Shown here one piece after another: positions 51,162 through 60,038 of a DNA stretch of 64,000 nucleotides. The position numbers and the translations under genes were made by a program. Numbering within the stretch: position 1 is the first letter of the stretch; each line of letters starts with the position of its first letter. The notes beneath the pieces are model-generated. The model did not search any database. It saw only the letters and a program-made list of their open reading frames with translations, and was not told where the DNA came from. The stretch is from an uncultured Holophaga sp. (GTDB lineage Bacteria; Acidobacteriota; Holophagae; Holophagales; Holophagaceae), in the NCBI RefSeq assembly GCF_963677305.1, contig NZ_OY781925.1:1079001-1143000 (forward strand). The letters are read 5' to 3'.

Positions 51162-53963
51162 ATGTCCGAACAGCGGCTCTACCTCCTCGACACCTTCGCA
51201 TTCATCTTCCGGGCCTACTTCGCCAACCCCCGGCTGAAGAACGGCGCAGCTTACACCTTCACCCGCATCGCCCTGCAGTTGCTGGAGAAGCACCGGCCCA
51301 CTCACATCGTGGCGGTCTTCGACACCCCCTCGCCCACCTTCCGCCACGAGATCTACCCCGAGTACAAGGCCAACCGGCCCGAGATGCCCGAGGATCTGCG
51401 GCCCCAGATCCCCCTCATTCGGGACCTGATCAGGGCCCTCAACATTCCCATCGTGGAGCTGCCGGGCTTCGAGGCGGACGATGTCATGGGCACCCTGGCC
51501 ACCCGGGCAGCCGCCGAGGGGCTCCCGGCGGTCATCGTCAGCCCCGACAAGGATCTGCTGCAGCTGGTGGACGACGAGCGGGGCATCGCGGTGCTCAACA
51601 CCAAGGATGGCGAGGTCTGGCACGATCGCCTGGGGGCGAAGGAGCGCATGGGGGTCTGGCCCGAGCAGATCGTGGACTTCCTGGCCATCCTGGGGGATGC
51701 CTCGGACAACGTGAAGGGGGTGCCGGGCATCGGCGAGAAGGGCGCCGCCCAGCTCCTGGAGAAGTACGGCTCCCTGGACGCCATCCTGGCCGCCCGGGCC
51801 GAATTGAAACCCAAGCAGCGGGAGGGCCTGGACACGGCTGAATCCTGGCTGGACCTGACCCGCCGCCTGGTGACGGTGGTGAAGGACCTGGAGCTGCCGG
51901 TGAGTCTGGAGGCTCTCCGCTACCCAGGGCTGGACGAAGCCCAGGCTCGGGAGCAGTTCAAGGCCCTGGGTTTCCAGAGCCTGGTCAAGGAGTTCACCCC
52001 CGCCCAGGCCCCCCAGGAGAGGGCCGCCCGCACCTACCGCCACGCCACCTCGCTGGGGGAGCTGGAGGCCGCTGTGGCCGCCTGCCGGGAGGCCGGGCGC
52101 TTCGGTCTGGACACCGAGACCACCAGCCTGGACCCCACCCGGGGGCACCTCGTGGGCCTGAGTCTGGCCTGGAAGCCCAATGAGGGGATCTACGTGCCCC
52201 TGGCTCACCTCAAGCCCAGCGAGACCGAGGTGGAGGGCGCTCTGCCGGGGCTCCTGGAGGGATCGGGGTTGCCCGAGAACCTGCTGGACCTGCGGGGCGG
52301 CGCCGAGGCTTTCTTCCGGGAGCTGGCCCCCTACCTGGACGAGCGCAACCTGCCCTTCGTCGAGGTGCGGCGCATCCTGGGTCCCCTGCTCGCTGACGCC
52401 GTCGTGGGCAAGTGCGGCCAGAACCTCAAGTACGACCTCCAGGTGCTCCGGCGCCACGGCCTTCCCGTCACGGGGCTGGTCGAAGACAGCATGGTGCGGA
52501 GCTTCCTCCTGGACAGCACCCAGCGACACAATCTGGATGACCTCAGTGCCCGTATCCTGGACCTGCGGCCCATCAGCTTCGAGTCGGTGGTGGGGAAGGG
52601 GAAGGCCCAGAAGCGCTTCGATGAGGCGGACTTCGATACGGCGGTGCAGTACGCCGCCGAGGATGCGGACCTCGCCCTGCAGCTCTGCGAACGGCTCCGG
52701 GAACAGATGACGGATGAGCGGCTCCGGCGGCTCTACCAGGAGGTGGACCTGCCTCTGGTGGAGGTGTTGGCGGACCTGGAGCTGACGGGTATCCGGGTGG
52801 ATCCGGAGGTGCTGGCCCGGCTGGCGGCGGAGATGCGCCAGGCCCGCAGCGAGGCTGAGGCCCGGGTACTGGAGCTGGCCGGGGAGCCCTTCAACCTCAA
52901 CAGCCCCGCCCAGCTGGGGCGCATCCTCTACGAGAAGCTGGGCCTGCCGGTGCTCCAGCGCACCGCCAAGACCAAGGCCCCCTCCACCGATGAGGATGTG
53001 CTGCTGGACCTGGCCAAGCGGGAGGACGGCGAGATCGCCCGGGTGCTCCTGCGCCACCGCCAGATGCAGAAGCTCCTGGGCACCTATGTGGAGGCCCTGC
53101 CGCAGATGGTGAATCCGCTGACCGGGCGGGTCCACACCCGGCTCCATCAGGCCGCCGTGGCCACGGGGCGCCTGGCCTCCAGTGATCCCAATCTCCAGAA
53201 CATCCCCGTGCGCACCCCCGAGGGGCGGGCCATCCGCGGGGCCTTCGTGCCCGAGCCCGGCTGGGTGCTGCTGGACGCGGACTACAGCCAGATCGAGCTG
53301 CGGGTGGTGGCTGCACTGGCCCAGGACCCCGTGCTGCTGAATGCCTTCGCCAGCGGGGAGGACATCCACCGCCGCACCGCCTCCGAGGTCATGGGGGTGC
53401 CCATGGACGAGGTGAGCGGCGAGCAGCGCAGCGCCGCCAAGGCGGTCAACTTCGGCCTGCTCTATGGGCAGGGTGCCTTTGCCCTGGCTGGCAATCTGGG
53501 CATCTCCATGCGGGAGGCCAAGGCCTTCATTGAGCGCTATTTCGAACGCATGCCCAAGGTGGCGGGCTGGATCGAGGCCACCAAGGAGCGGGCAGCGGCA
53601 GAGGGCCTGGTTCGCACCCACTGGGGACGGATCCGCCGCATCCCCGAGCTGGAGGCCGCCAGTGCCCAGCTCAAGGCCGCCGGGCTCCGGGAAGCCGTCA
53701 ACACGGTGGTACAGGGCACGGCCGCCGATCTCATGCGCCGGGCCATGGTGCGCTTCCACCGGGCCATGACGGGCGAGGGGCTCAAGGCCCGCCTTCTGCT
53801 CCAGGTCCACGACGAGCTGCTGATCGAGTGCCCGCCAGCCGAGGTGGCCCGGACTTCCCGTCTCCTCCAGGAGGCCATGGAGGGCGCCGATGACCTTGGC
53901 CCCCTGGGGGTCAAGCTCGCCGCTGAGGTGCGCCAGGGGGCCAGTTGGCTGGAGTGCAAGTGA
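51162..53963 (+). CDS. polA: DNA polymerase I
   Basis: Repair and Okazaki-fragment polymerase, 933 residues, with all three domains. The 5'-nuclease (about 1-290) has LYLLDTFAFIFRAY, FEADDVMGTLA and LGDASDNVKGVPGIGEKGA. The 3'-5' exonuclease (about 305-500) keeps FGLDTETTSLDP with the DXE metal site and YAAEDADLALQL, so proofreading is probably active. The polymerase domain has the RLASSDPNLQNIP motif, motif A LLDADYSQIELRV, the O-helix AAKAVNFGLLYGQGAF and motif C QVHDELLIEC. No ribosome binding site precedes the ATG. recO follows after an 88-base gap that contains a dispersed repeat. Confidence 0.97.
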   Translation: MSEQRLYLLDTFAFIFRAYFANPRLKNGAAYTFTRIALQLLEKHRPTHIVAVFDTPSPTFRHEIYPEYKANRPEMPEDLRPQIPLIRDLIRALNIPIVELPGFEADDVMGTLATRAAAEGLPAVIVSPDKDLLQLVDDERGIAVLNTKDGEVWHDRLGAKERMGVWPEQIVDFLAILGDASDNVKGVPGIGEKGAAQLLEKYGSLDAILAARAELKPKQREGLDTAESWLDLTRRLVTVVKDLELPVSLEALRYPGLDEAQAREQFKALGFQSLVKEFTPAQAPQERAARTYRHATSLGELEAAVAACREAGRFGLDTETTSLDPTRGHLVGLSLAWKPNEGIYVPLAHLKPSETEVEGALPGLLEGSGLPENLLDLRGGAEAFFRELAPYLDERNLPFVEVRRILGPLLADAVVGKCGQNLKYDLQVLRRHGLPVTGLVEDSMVRSFLLDSTQRHNLDDLSARILDLRPISFESVVGKGKAQKRFDEADFDTAVQYAAEDADLALQLCERLREQMTDERLRRLYQEVDLPLVEVLADLELTGIRVDPEVLARLAAEMRQARSEAEARVLELAGEPFNLNSPAQLGRILYEKLGLPVLQRTAKTKAPSTDEDVLLDLAKREDGEIARVLLRHRQMQKLLGTYVEALPQMVNPLTGRVHTRLHQAAVATGRLASSDPNLQNIPVRTPEGRAIRGAFVPEPGWVLLDADYSQIELRVVAALAQDPVLLNAFASGEDIHRRTASEVMGVPMDEVSGEQRSAAKAVNFGLLYGQGAFALAGNLGISMREAKAFIERYFERMPKVAGWIEATKERAAAEGLVRTHWGRIRRIPELEAASAQLKAAGLREAVNTVVQGTAADLMRRAMVRFHRAMTGEGLKARLLLQVHDELLIECPPAEVARTSRLLQEAMEGADDLGPLGVKLAAEVRQGASWLECK

Positions 53964-53973
53964 AAAAGGACAC

Positions 53974-54020
53974 TTCCACCCCCAAGGCGACAAGACACCA
54001 AGGAAAAGCAGAAGAAGGAA
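53974..54020 (+). repeat. Single copy of the CCAAGAC intergenic repeat family
   Basis: CCACCCCCAAGGCGACAAG, then ACACCAAGG and an AGAAGAAGGA tail, closely match the reverse complement of the right half of the inverted element at 12079-12162. It lies between polA and recO. Confidence 0.5.
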
Positions 54021-54051
54021 ACCCCCGGCTTCTCCTGGGGATGGGATTCCT

Positions 54052-54786
54052 GTGATCCGCACCCTCACCGCCATCGTCCTGCGCCCCACGCCCTTCCAGG
54101 AGGGGGAGGCGGTGGTGTCCTTCCTGAGTGAAGAAGGTGAGCGGCTCGTGGGGCTGGCCAAGGGGGCCAAGAAGCCTTCGGCCAAGTGGGTCAGTGCCTT
54201 TGAGCCTCTGGGGCTGGTGAAGGTGGGCTTCTTCGGAAGGGAGCAGACGGCGGTCAAGCGGGTGACCCGCTGCGAACTCCTCCACAGTCCCCTGACCCTG
54301 GGGCATCTGGAGTCCAATCTGGTGGTGGCCTGCTTGGCGGATCTCTTCGACCGGGTGGCCAAGGAGGGGATCGAGGATCCCCGGCTCTTCCGGCTGCTGA
54401 GTGCGTGCGGGAGGGCGCTCAAGGCCCAGCCGGAGCGGGCCATGGGGGTGCTGGCCTATGCCGAGCACTGGCTCCTGCATTGCCTGGGCCTGCTGCCGCA
54501 TCCTCGGCTCTGCGGACGCTGCGGGGGGGCGGGGGCGCCCCTGGTGCTGCTGACGGAGGAGCATGGCTGGCGCTGCTCGGACTGCACGCCGGTGGATCCC
54601 ATCGAAGCCTTGCCACCGGGCTGCCGGGAACACCTCCGGGAGCTGCGGACCCTGCCTGCCGACGAGTGCCCCGATCCTCAGGGAAGCGAGGCGGCCAGGG
54701 CCGTGACGCGGCTCCTGAGGGAGCGCCTTCACCGTGAACTGGGGGGCAGGCTCCGGAGCTATGAGGTGCTTGAGCGGCTGATCTGA
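54052..54786 (+). CDS. recO: DNA repair protein RecO
   Basis: Recombination mediator that helps load RecA onto SSB-coated DNA; 244 residues from a GTG at 54052. The N-terminal OB fold starts TLTAIVLRPTPFQEGEAVVS and holds LVGLAKGAKKPSAKW. The helical C-terminal domain contains a four-Cys zinc site, CGRCGG (about 154-159) with CSDC (about 178-181). The GTG is chosen because the OB fold then begins at the usual distance; the frame is open further upstream but unlike RecO. The ribosome site is weak (GGGGATGGG upstream). It is co-directional with polA across a repeat-containing gap. Confidence 0.88.
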   Translation: MIRTLTAIVLRPTPFQEGEAVVSFLSEEGERLVGLAKGAKKPSAKWVSAFEPLGLVKVGFFGREQTAVKRVTRCELLHSPLTLGHLESNLVVACLADLFDRVAKEGIEDPRLFRLLSACGRALKAQPERAMGVLAYAEHWLLHCLGLLPHPRLCGRCGGAGAPLVLLTEEHGWRCSDCTPVDPIEALPPGCREHLRELRTLPADECPDPQGSEAARAVTRLLRERLHRELGGRLRSYEVLERLI

Positions 54787-54849
54787 TGTGAGGGTCATGT
54801 CCCGGGAGCGGGCGGAGCGGGTAGGATGGACCCCAGCTCCGGAGCCCCC

Positions 54850-55755
54850 ATGCCCTCAGTGTCCCGTGCGGTCGGCCACGCCTTCGACCACACCACCCGC
54901 ATCCTCTTCAAACCCTTCGATCTCTCGAAGTGGTTCGTCATGGGCTTCAGTGCCTTCCTGGCCAAGCTGGGGGGAGGCTTTCCCAGCAGCTTCAACATCC
55001 CCAGGGGGCCCGGGGACTCCCCGGCAGCCAGCGAGCTGTCCCAGGGCCTGGACTGGGTCCAGGGGCATCTGGTGCTGGTGATCGGGATCGCACTCCTGGT
55101 CCTCCTCGTGGCTGCGGTCATCGGCACCGTACTGGCTTGGCTGGCCTCCCGGGGGGACTTCATGCTCCTGGACAACATCGTCCGCAACCGCGCAGAGATC
55201 GCCGAGCCCTGGAAGGCCTACCGCCATCCCGCCAATCGCCTCTTCGCCTACCGCATCGCGGTGGGGGTGGCGCTGCTCCTCTTCATCCTGGTCCTGCTCT
55301 GCATCGGCTTGGGGGTCTCCTGGCCCATGATCCGGGAGGGCGCCCTGGAGCAGCTCTGGAAACCCGCACTCCTCCTGCTCCCCCTGCTGCTCCTGGGGAT
55401 CTGCTTCTTCTCCCTCTACCTCATGGTTCTGAGAGACTTCGGGATGCCCCTGATGTACCTCCGGGGCTGTGCTCCCGGCGAAGCCATGAGGGTCTTCCGG
55501 CGGGAGCTTCTGCCCGGGCATCTCGGCACCTTCGTGCTCTTCTACCTGCTCAAGATCGGCCTGGGCATCGGGGCGGGCATCCTGGTGGTCATGGCGGGTT
55601 GCCTGACCTGCTGCATCGGCTTCCTGCCCTACCTCAGTTCAGTACTGACCCTTCCGGTGACAGTCTTCTTCAGATGCTATGCCCTGGATCTCCTAGCCCA
55701 GATCGATGAGGGCTGGCGGCTGCTTCCCCTCCAAGAGCCAGGCCTTCCGGAGTGA
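54850..55755 (+). CDS. Polytopic membrane protein of unknown function
   Basis: A 301-residue membrane protein. The ATG at 54850 is selected because GGAG lies 5 bases upstream; an ATG 8 codons earlier has no such site. About five or six hydrophobic segments are visible: LVLVIGIALLVLLVAAVIG, YRIAVGVALLLFILVLLCIG, ALLLLPLLLLGICFFSLYL, FVLFYLLKIGLGIGAGILVV and PYLSSVLTLPVTVFF. A conserved-looking RDFGMPLMYLRG loop lies between them, with a Gly-rich extracytoplasmic stretch early on. The layout resembles DUF-type glycerophosphoryl-associated or YciC-like membrane proteins, but I cannot assign a family with confidence. Confidence 0.65.
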   Translation: MPSVSRAVGHAFDHTTRILFKPFDLSKWFVMGFSAFLAKLGGGFPSSFNIPRGPGDSPAASELSQGLDWVQGHLVLVIGIALLVLLVAAVIGTVLAWLASRGDFMLLDNIVRNRAEIAEPWKAYRHPANRLFAYRIAVGVALLLFILVLLCIGLGVSWPMIREGALEQLWKPALLLLPLLLLGICFFSLYLMVLRDFGMPLMYLRGCAPGEAMRVFRRELLPGHLGTFVLFYLLKIGLGIGAGILVVMAGCLTCCIGFLPYLSSVLTLPVTVFFRCYALDLLAQIDEGWRLLPLQEPGLPE

Positions 55756-55767
55756 AAGGCCTGGCTC
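55735..55767. terminator. Bidirectional hairpin over the end of the membrane protein gene
   Basis: A perfect 12-bp stem GAGCCAGGCCTT/AAGGCCTGGCTC with a 9-base loop includes the stop codon of the membrane protein gene (TGA at 55753-55755). The convergent MFS gene ends 17 bases further on. Confidence 0.65.
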
Positions 55768-55783
55768 CCGGGGCGGAAGGGGT

Positions 55784-56962
55784 TCAGGCTCCGAGGGGAG
55801 CGACCTCTGCCCGCTTCCCCTTGGGGCGCAGGGCCATGACGATGGAGACTGCCGTGGTGGCCAGAAAGGCATAGGCGCAGAGGCGGAAGATGAACTGGCC
55901 GTCATGGTTGTGGGCGAGCTTTCCGATCAGCTCCAGGATGAGGGGCGATACGGCGGTGCCGAGGCTGAGGGCGGTCATGAAGAGCCCCGTGGCCAGGGTA
56001 CCGTTCCCCTTGCCGGCAGCGTCCATGCACACCATGCAGGCGTAGGGCATCACCAGGCCGAAGCCGAGGCCCAGGGCGAAGGCGCCTGCCAGCAGCGCGG
56101 GTAGGGTGCCGGCGAGAGCCATCACCAGGAAGCCGATCATGTTCAGCAGCAGTCCGATGGGGAGCATGAAGTGCCGGAGCTTGCGGAGGGTGAAGCCGAA
56201 GGCTGCACCCGCGAGGATGGAGCCCAGGGTCATGCTGACGATGCCGATGCCCGCAGCGGCGGCGTTGCCCATGTGGCGGCCCTCAATGATGAAGGCCAGG
56301 AAACCGTAGAAGGCGAAGTAGAGGACGGCGTAGAGCAGGGAGCAGACCAGCGCAAGCAGGAGCCTGCCGTTGAAGGTGGCCTTGCCCTCGGAGGCAGCGG
56401 CGGACCTGGGGGGCTCGGGAAGCTTGAAGATCACCGCCACCAGGACCAGGGCACCCAGGGCATAGATCAGGAAGGAGAGGCGCCAGGAGAGGGTGGCCAG
56501 CACGCCCGCCAGCAGGCTGGTGATGATATTGCCGATGCCCACCGAGGCGCTCTGCATGCCCACCAGGAAGTTGCGCTCGTTTCCCGTGAAGAAGTCATCG
56601 AAGAGTCCCGCCGACATGGGCAGGAAGAGTCCCGTGCCGGCTCCCAGGAGGGCCCGGCTGAACATGATCAGGGTGAAGTCCGTCAGGAACATGGGGCCCA
56701 CGCCCCCGAGGATGAAGAGGACGAGGCCTGCGAGCACGATGGCCTTCTTGCTCATGCGGTTGCTCAGGAAGCCGGAGAGCACGGTGAAGGGGATGGCCAC
56801 CAGGGAGGGGAGGGCGACCATGTTCATGAGGTCGGCCTGGCTCTGGTGGGGGAAGGCCCTGGCGATCTCGGCGAGGGCCGTGGAGATGGTCATGCGGGCC
56901 ATGAGGAGCAGGGATATGGAGAGGATGGTGAGTTTGAGGCCGAGTCGGTGCTTCATGGTCAT
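55784..56962 (-). CDS. MFS transporter, 12-helix type
   Basis: A 392-residue major facilitator with about 12 hydrophobic segments. It begins with a basic stretch and the helix LTILSISLLLMARMTIS. Motif A is degenerate: GFLSNRMSKKAIVLAGL. Helix 4-5 reads FSRALLGAGTGLFLPMSAG. No substrate can be inferred. It differs from the DHA2 pump by having two fewer helices and no motif C. The start at 56962 has no good ribosome site; a Met two codons later is equally possible. It is convergent with the preceding membrane protein gene across a 12-bp hairpin. Confidence 0.82.
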   Translation of the reverse strand: MTMKHRLGLKLTILSISLLLMARMTISTALAEIARAFPHQSQADLMNMVALPSLVAIPFTVLSGFLSNRMSKKAIVLAGLVLFILGGVGPMFLTDFTLIMFSRALLGAGTGLFLPMSAGLFDDFFTGNERNFLVGMQSASVGIGNIITSLLAGVLATLSWRLSFLIYALGALVLVAVIFKLPEPPRSAAASEGKATFNGRLLLALVCSLLYAVLYFAFYGFLAFIIEGRHMGNAAAAGIGIVSMTLGSILAGAAFGFTLRKLRHFMLPIGLLLNMIGFLVMALAGTLPALLAGAFALGLGFGLVMPYACMVCMDAAGKGNGTLATGLFMTALSLGTAVSPLILELIGKLAHNHDGQFIFRLCAYAFLATTAVSIVMALRPKGKRAEVAPLGA

Positions 56963-57208
56963 TGGGCTTTCTGTGATCTGAAAAATAGATTGACTTCGAC
57001 CTTGTGTGAAGGCCGGTAGAGGACGCCTGCTTCTCCGTATTTCATGGAGAAGAGGGATGGATCCTGGGAGATCTGCGGGAATGCGGGGTCGACGTCGAGA
57101 AATCGATATGAAGATATCGGATCATCCGTAGAATCTGAAATCGATTCCATGGATGACGGCCATCGGCTGGACCCATGGCTCAGCGCTGGAGTCCGCAGCG
57201 TTCGGGGT

Positions 57209-57472
57209 TCAGGCCTGCAGGTCCAGGTTCTGTCCGATCCCGGAGCTCTGGTCGAAGAGGCTGGCGAGGTCCTCTGCCTCGCTTCTGGCCACTTCCTGGG
57301 CCTTCTTGAGGGTCTTGGTGGCAAAGGCGGACTGGGTCTCAGCCTGCTTGGCGGCGGTGATGGTCTCGACGGAGGGATCCTCCCCCGCCGCCAGGATGAG
57401 GGCGCTCAGGCGGTCCTGACTGGCGGATGCCACCGCTGCAGCTGCATAGGTGGCAGAGATCAGGGTACTCAC
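57209..57472 (-). CDS. Small YjfB-like (putative motility) protein
   Basis: An 87-residue protein starting at a GTG (57472) with a strong AAGGAGGG box just upstream. The N-terminal half is Ala/Ser-rich (TYAAAAVASASQDRL); the second half has a helix AFATKTLKKAQEVARSEAED and ends GIGQNLDLQA. The combined pattern of an Ala/Ser-rich start, a Lys-rich TKTLKKA helix and a final Gly-X-Asn-Leu-Asp tail recalls the YjfB-type putative motility proteins, which are often under flagellar control. The similarity is weak and judged by eye. A GCCCATAA box upstream resembles a sigma-28 -10 element, but its -35 is poor. Confidence 0.55.
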   Translation of the reverse strand: MSTLISATYAAAAVASASQDRLSALILAAGEDPSVETITAAKQAETQSAFATKTLKKAQEVARSEAEDLASLFDQSSGIGQNLDLQA

Positions 57473-57862
57473 CGGACCCTCCTTCGACTCAGTTATGGGC
57501 AAAGCGGGCGGGGCGGCCAGGGGTGGGGGCCGGAGTGCTTCTGTCTCCCGCTGGATGGTGTGAGGGGTGCCGCCTGGCGTCCATGGTTTGTCAAGAATAT
57601 ATTTGTGTGTATAATGATTTGATTGGCAAATAAAATGACGCCCCTCGGGGTTCTGGATGCTCCGGGCCCACGGTGGAGGAGGCGTCCTGGAGGACCTGGA
57701 ACAGCAGGCCTACTCCTATTTGCCAGTGTCCCTGCCTCCGGGGGGCGGGACAGCGGCCATCAGTCGACACCACAGGCCATCCAGGGTCATCTCCCGACCT
57801 TTTCTCCGTTGCTGGCCAGTGCCCTCCCGGGTTCGGGTCGCCTTTCCCAAAGGAATCCACCC
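57473..57862. other. 390-base gap holding a strong promoter and a long leader
   Basis: The left part drives the YjfB-like gene on the minus strand. The right part holds the strong promoter at 57588-57615 and an untranslated leader of about 240 bases before the mannitol enzyme. A frame is open across the leader but lacks coding character or a ribosome site. I saw no known riboswitch in it. Confidence 0.5.
57588..57615 (+). promoter_or_regulatory. Strong sigma-70-type promoter of the mannitol-1-phosphate gene
   Basis: TTGTCA at 57588-57593, a 16-base spacer and a perfect TATAAT at 57610-57615 stand in an AT-rich patch that is rare in this window. Predicted start near 57622, about 240 bases before the ATG at 57863. 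The long leader may carry post-transcriptional control, for example in response to salt. Confidence 0.75.
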
Positions 57863-60031
57863 ATGCTGAACTTCAAAGATCACCTGATTGAAAGCGCCAT
57901 CTTCGATATGGATGGCACCCTGTTCGACACCGAGCGTCTCCGCTTCCAGACCCTTTCCCAGGCAGCCCTGGAGTTGGCCGGACGCCCCTTCTCCGAAGAG
58001 GTGCTGCTGGGCTCCCTGGGCCTGAGCGCCGTCAAGGCCGAAGCCCAGGCGAAACAGGTCTACGGTGCGGACTTCCCCTACCAGGCCATCCGTCGCCGGG
58101 CCGATGAGCTGGAACTGGAGCATGTACGCACCCACGGAGTTCCCATCAAGCCTGGACTGATCCCGGTCCTGGAGCGGCTCCGCAAGTCGGGACTGAAGAT
58201 GGCGGTCGCGACCTCGAGCCGCCGGGCGATTGCGGAGGAATTCTTGATCAATGCCAATGTGTACAAATATTTCGATCTGCTTGTCTGCGGGGATGAGGTC
58301 GGCCAGGGCAAGCCCCACCCGGAGATCTTCCTCAAGGCCGCTGCGGCCCTCCATGTGGAGCCCTCCGGGAGCCTGATGTTCGAGGACTCGGAGAACGGTC
58401 TGCGCGCGGCGTCGGCCTCCGGGGGACTGGCCATCCTGATCGAGGACATCAAGCTCCCGGCTCCCGAAGCCCTGGAGAAGGCCTTCCAGCGCTATCCGGA
58501 CATGAGGGCCTTTCTCCTGGATCTTGCCGCCTGCACCCCCAAGCTTCCCATGCCCGGGATCACCGACGCCTTCCCCCAGGCCCTCAACCAGCTCAAGGCT
58601 GGCATCCATGGCTTTGGCGCCATGGGCGGTGGCTACCTGGCCCAGGTCTTCTCCCACTGGGACGGCTACACACGGCCCTGCGAGATCATCGCCTCCACGG
58701 GCAATGCCCTGCTGCGGGCGGTCATCAATGCCCTCGGGCACTACAGTGTCCGCTATGGGAGCCTGGCCTTCGACCAGACCATCCCCCGGGTCCGGATGAT
58801 CTCCCCCACGGATGGAGAGGCCATGGGCGCCCTGTACTGCGAATGCGAGATCGTGGCCCTCTGCCTGCCCGAGCAGGCCGTTGCCGGGGAGGCTGGAAGC
58901 ATCGCTGCGGGGTTGCTGGAGCGCTACCGCTCTCGCGGCGAGAGTCTGACGCTCCTGGTGGTGCAGAACAAGGTGGGCGGGGGCCGCTTTGTCCGGGAGG
59001 CCGTGGAGGCGGCGCTGCTCGGCTTGACCACTCGGCGGGAGACTCAGAGGGTCCTGGAGCGGGTCGAATTTGCGGAGACCGTGGTCACCCGGGTGGTTTC
59101 CAGGCTCTCGGAAGAGTCCATCCTCCGCCAGCTCCGGATCAAGCACCCCCTGCTCTCCAGGCAGGTTGCCGATACGCCCGGGGACGAGCTCGATTCTGAG
59201 GCCCTGGTCCGCCGGGTGGGGTCAGACGATGCCGAGCTGCTGCAGTCCATCGTGGGCTCCCTGCGGGAGGTGGCCGGGTCGGCCACCTCCTTGGCCGATC
59301 TCCACCTCGTACTCTTCAACAGCGAGGTGGACATGGCCCTCTATGCCCAACGGGGCAGCGAGCTGCTTGAACACCTCCGTCAGGTGGATACGGTGCCGGA
59401 CATCACTGAGGTCCAGGTCCTGAAGAACCGGCTCTGGAATGGTCCCCACGCCATCATCGCCTGGTGCGCCGCCCTCCTGGGGCATGCCACCATCGGGCAT
59501 GCCATGGGGGATGCGCGGGTGACTGCCCTCCTGGATCAGATCCTGGAGCAGGAACTGCTGCCCTCTCTGTCTGCGGAATACCCCGCCCAGCGCCAGCGCA
59601 TTCGCCACCTCCTGGGGGTCTTCCGCCAGCGCTGCGCCCAGTCTTTCAAGGATGTCTGCGAGCGCGTGGGTCGGGACCCTCTGCGCAAGCTCCAGCGGCG
59701 GGAGCGGATCTTCGGCAGTCTTGCCATGGTGCTCCGGCAGGGGCGGGCGGCGCCTGGCCTGGCTCTGGGGGCGGCCCTGGCGGTCTGGTACGCCCTCCAG
59801 CATCCTGCCGCCCGGGAGGACCGGGAGTGCATCACCATCCGGGAGCGCTTCAGTCTCCGGGGGAGCCTCCGGGATGTGCTGACCTGGAGGTCCCCGCAGG
59901 CTGGTCCAGGTTATACCTCCCTGGATCCTGTGGTCGACGCCTTCCTGATCGAGGCGGTGCAGCCCCACTTCGATGGCCTCAGGGTGGAGGGCCTCGCCTA
60001 CCTGGAGCGCGTGGGCGGCCTGCCCGCCTGA
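57863..60031 (+). CDS. mtlD: Bifunctional mannitol-1-phosphate phosphatase/dehydrogenase fusion
   Basis: A 722-residue fusion. The N-terminal HAD-IA phosphatase (about 1-215) has SAIFDMDGTLFDTERL (motif I), VATSSRR (motif II), the Lys in GQGKPHPEIFLK and FEDSENGLRAA (motif IV). The rest is a mannitol-type polyol dehydrogenase: IHGFGAMGGGYLAQVF nucleotide loop, EIIASTGNALLRAVI, LLVVQNKVGGGRFVREA, and the LKNRLWNGPHAIIAW segment with the catalytic Lys/Asn/His pattern. The same fusion is known from Acinetobacter baylyi MtlD, which makes mannitol from fructose 6-phosphate as a compatible solute under salt stress. The ATG at 57863 follows AAAGGA by 8 bases. No PTS or mannitol uptake genes are adjacent, which favours synthesis. 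Confidence 0.88.
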   Translation: MLNFKDHLIESAIFDMDGTLFDTERLRFQTLSQAALELAGRPFSEEVLLGSLGLSAVKAEAQAKQVYGADFPYQAIRRRADELELEHVRTHGVPIKPGLIPVLERLRKSGLKMAVATSSRRAIAEEFLINANVYKYFDLLVCGDEVGQGKPHPEIFLKAAAALHVEPSGSLMFEDSENGLRAASASGGLAILIEDIKLPAPEALEKAFQRYPDMRAFLLDLAACTPKLPMPGITDAFPQALNQLKAGIHGFGAMGGGYLAQVFSHWDGYTRPCEIIASTGNALLRAVINALGHYSVRYGSLAFDQTIPRVRMISPTDGEAMGALYCECEIVALCLPEQAVAGEAGSIAAGLLERYRSRGESLTLLVVQNKVGGGRFVREAVEAALLGLTTRRETQRVLERVEFAETVVTRVVSRLSEESILRQLRIKHPLLSRQVADTPGDELDSEALVRRVGSDDAELLQSIVGSLREVAGSATSLADLHLVLFNSEVDMALYAQRGSELLEHLRQVDTVPDITEVQVLKNRLWNGPHAIIAWCAALLGHATIGHAMGDARVTALLDQILEQELLPSLSAEYPAQRQRIRHLLGVFRQRCAQSFKDVCERVGRDPLRKLQRRERIFGSLAMVLRQGRAAPGLALGAALAVWYALQHPAAREDRECITIRERFSLRGSLRDVLTWRSPQAGPGYTSLDPVVDAFLIEAVQPHFDGLRVEGLAYLERVGGLPA

Positions 60032-60038
60032 GCCTGAT

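Noticed and set aside
51129..54443. 1104-codon open frame antisense to polA and recO
   Set aside because: It spans two unrelated genes and has low-complexity Gly/Leu/His composition; polA on the plus strand is complete.
57473..57520. Sigma-28 promoter for the YjfB-like gene
   Set aside because: GCCCATAA fits the -10 element, but the -35 at 15 bases is TGGC, too far from TAAA to list as a feature.
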